A DNA stretch of 7,913 nt, from contig CALEWF010000037.1 of assembly GCA_937925455.1 (NCBI GenBank), positions 1 to 7,913 of the forward strand, given 5' to 3'. The notes beneath the pieces were generated by a model. It did no database searches. It was not told where the DNA came from and saw nothing but the letters and a program-made list of their open reading frames with translations. The stretch's first letter is position 1. The number at the start of each line of letters is the position of its first letter. Positions 7,520 to 7,913 of the stretch are shown here, piece after piece. Source of the DNA: an uncultured Flavobacteriales bacterium. GTDB taxonomy: Bacteria > Bacteroidota > Bacteroidia > CAIKAF01. Position numbers and translations under genes: made by a program.

Positions 7520-7913
7520 TGAAGACATTACTATTCATATTTTTTCTGTTTGCTAGTTTTACATGTAAACTTTATTCTCAAAATTTTAATTTTCCTGAAG
7601 AACGAAAAACCAATTGGAGTAAGCTGATAAATCATGACACTTCTTCGTTTAATTTTACCATATTAAATGTTTTATCACTTGGATTATTAAATGATAGCAT
7701 AACTGATAATTCTCACATTTTAAATAACTTAATTTCAACTTATGATAGTACTATCTTTTTCTTTCCAGAGGGAAATTACATATTCAAATCACCCATATAC
7801 TTAAAATCGAACATTAAGATAAAAGGAGAGGGAAACAATAAAACCATTTTTCATTTTGATATAAATATCCCCAATCACAGTATCAATGCTATTGGAAACG
7901 AATTAAATACAAA
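7519..7913 (+). CDS. Secreted pectate-lyase-like parallel beta-helix protein, 5' part only
   Basis: This open frame starts at ATG 7519-7521 and is still open at the window edge (131 codons plus 2 bases). Residues 1-21 look like a signal peptide (MK, then a Leu/Phe core, LYSQ at the end). Residues 50-71 (LNVLSLGLLNDSITDN and on) resemble a degenerate form of the nVxdfGAkGDGvtDdt opening of Pectate_lyase_3-type beta-helix proteins. FPEGNYIFKSPIYL (82-95) and IKIKGEGNNKTIF (99-111) match the next two strands (iPpGtY..., vtlkGeG...ti). These proteins typically bind or cleave polysaccharides, but no catalytic residues are visible in this N-terminal part, so activity cannot be stated. The start codon shares one base with the porU2 stop (TAATG), so it is probably in the same operon. 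GC is about 26% by my count, clearly lower than upstream. Whether it ends in a T9SS sorting domain lies outside the window. Confidence 0.75.
   Translation, partial: MKTLLFIFFLFASFTCKLYSQNFNFPEERKTNWSKLINHDTSSFNFTILNVLSLGLLNDSITDNSHILNNLISTYDSTIFFFPEGNYIFKSPIYLKSNIKIKGEGNNKTIFHFDINIPNHSINAIGNELNT

Noticed and set aside
7519..7581. Cys16 in the signal region of the last gene as a lipoprotein site
   Set aside because: The residues before it (ASFTC) do not form a proper lipobox, and a signal peptidase I type end (LYSQ) follows.

Overview
The window looks like chromosomal DNA of a Bacteroidota bacterium, most likely from the Chitinophagales/Sphingobacteriales side of the phylum. The reasons are a type IX secretion (T9SS) protein pair of the PorV/PorU kind, two perfect Bacteroidota-type -7 boxes (TAnnTTTG), the lack of clear Shine-Dalgarno sequences, and low GC. 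It reads as mostly ordinary chromosome. No RNA gene, insertion sequence, CRISPR array or phage gene was seen.

Left part (about 1-1207, minus strand): a strong hairpin terminator sits at the left edge. It is followed by two minus-strand housekeeping genes whose stop and start overlap as ATGA: pssA (CDP-diacylglycerol-serine O-phosphatidyltransferase, phospholipid synthesis) upstream and purS (small subunit of FGAM synthase, purine synthesis) downstream.

Middle (1208-1350): a 143-bp divergent intergenic region. It carries one candidate promoter for each direction, each ending only 9-10 nt before its ATG, and a short dyad between them.

Right part (1351-7913, plus strand): a tightly packed operon. 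First is a PorV/PorQ-family outer-membrane beta-barrel protein (PorV2-like). Next is a very large secreted C25-family cysteine peptidase with an intact His/Cys pair and a C-terminal T9SS-type sorting domain (PorU2-like sortase, up to 1695 aa). Last is the start of a secreted protein with a pectate-lyase-like parallel beta-helix fold that runs off the window. In the well-studied T9SS, PorU is the sortase that removes the C-terminal signal of cargo and attaches the cargo to the surface, and PorV is its outer-membrane partner and cargo shuttle. This pair probably forms a second, paralogous sorting module; its exact substrates are not known to me. The third gene is coupled to the sortase (TAATG) and is markedly more AT-rich, which makes it a candidate cargo or a recently acquired passenger.
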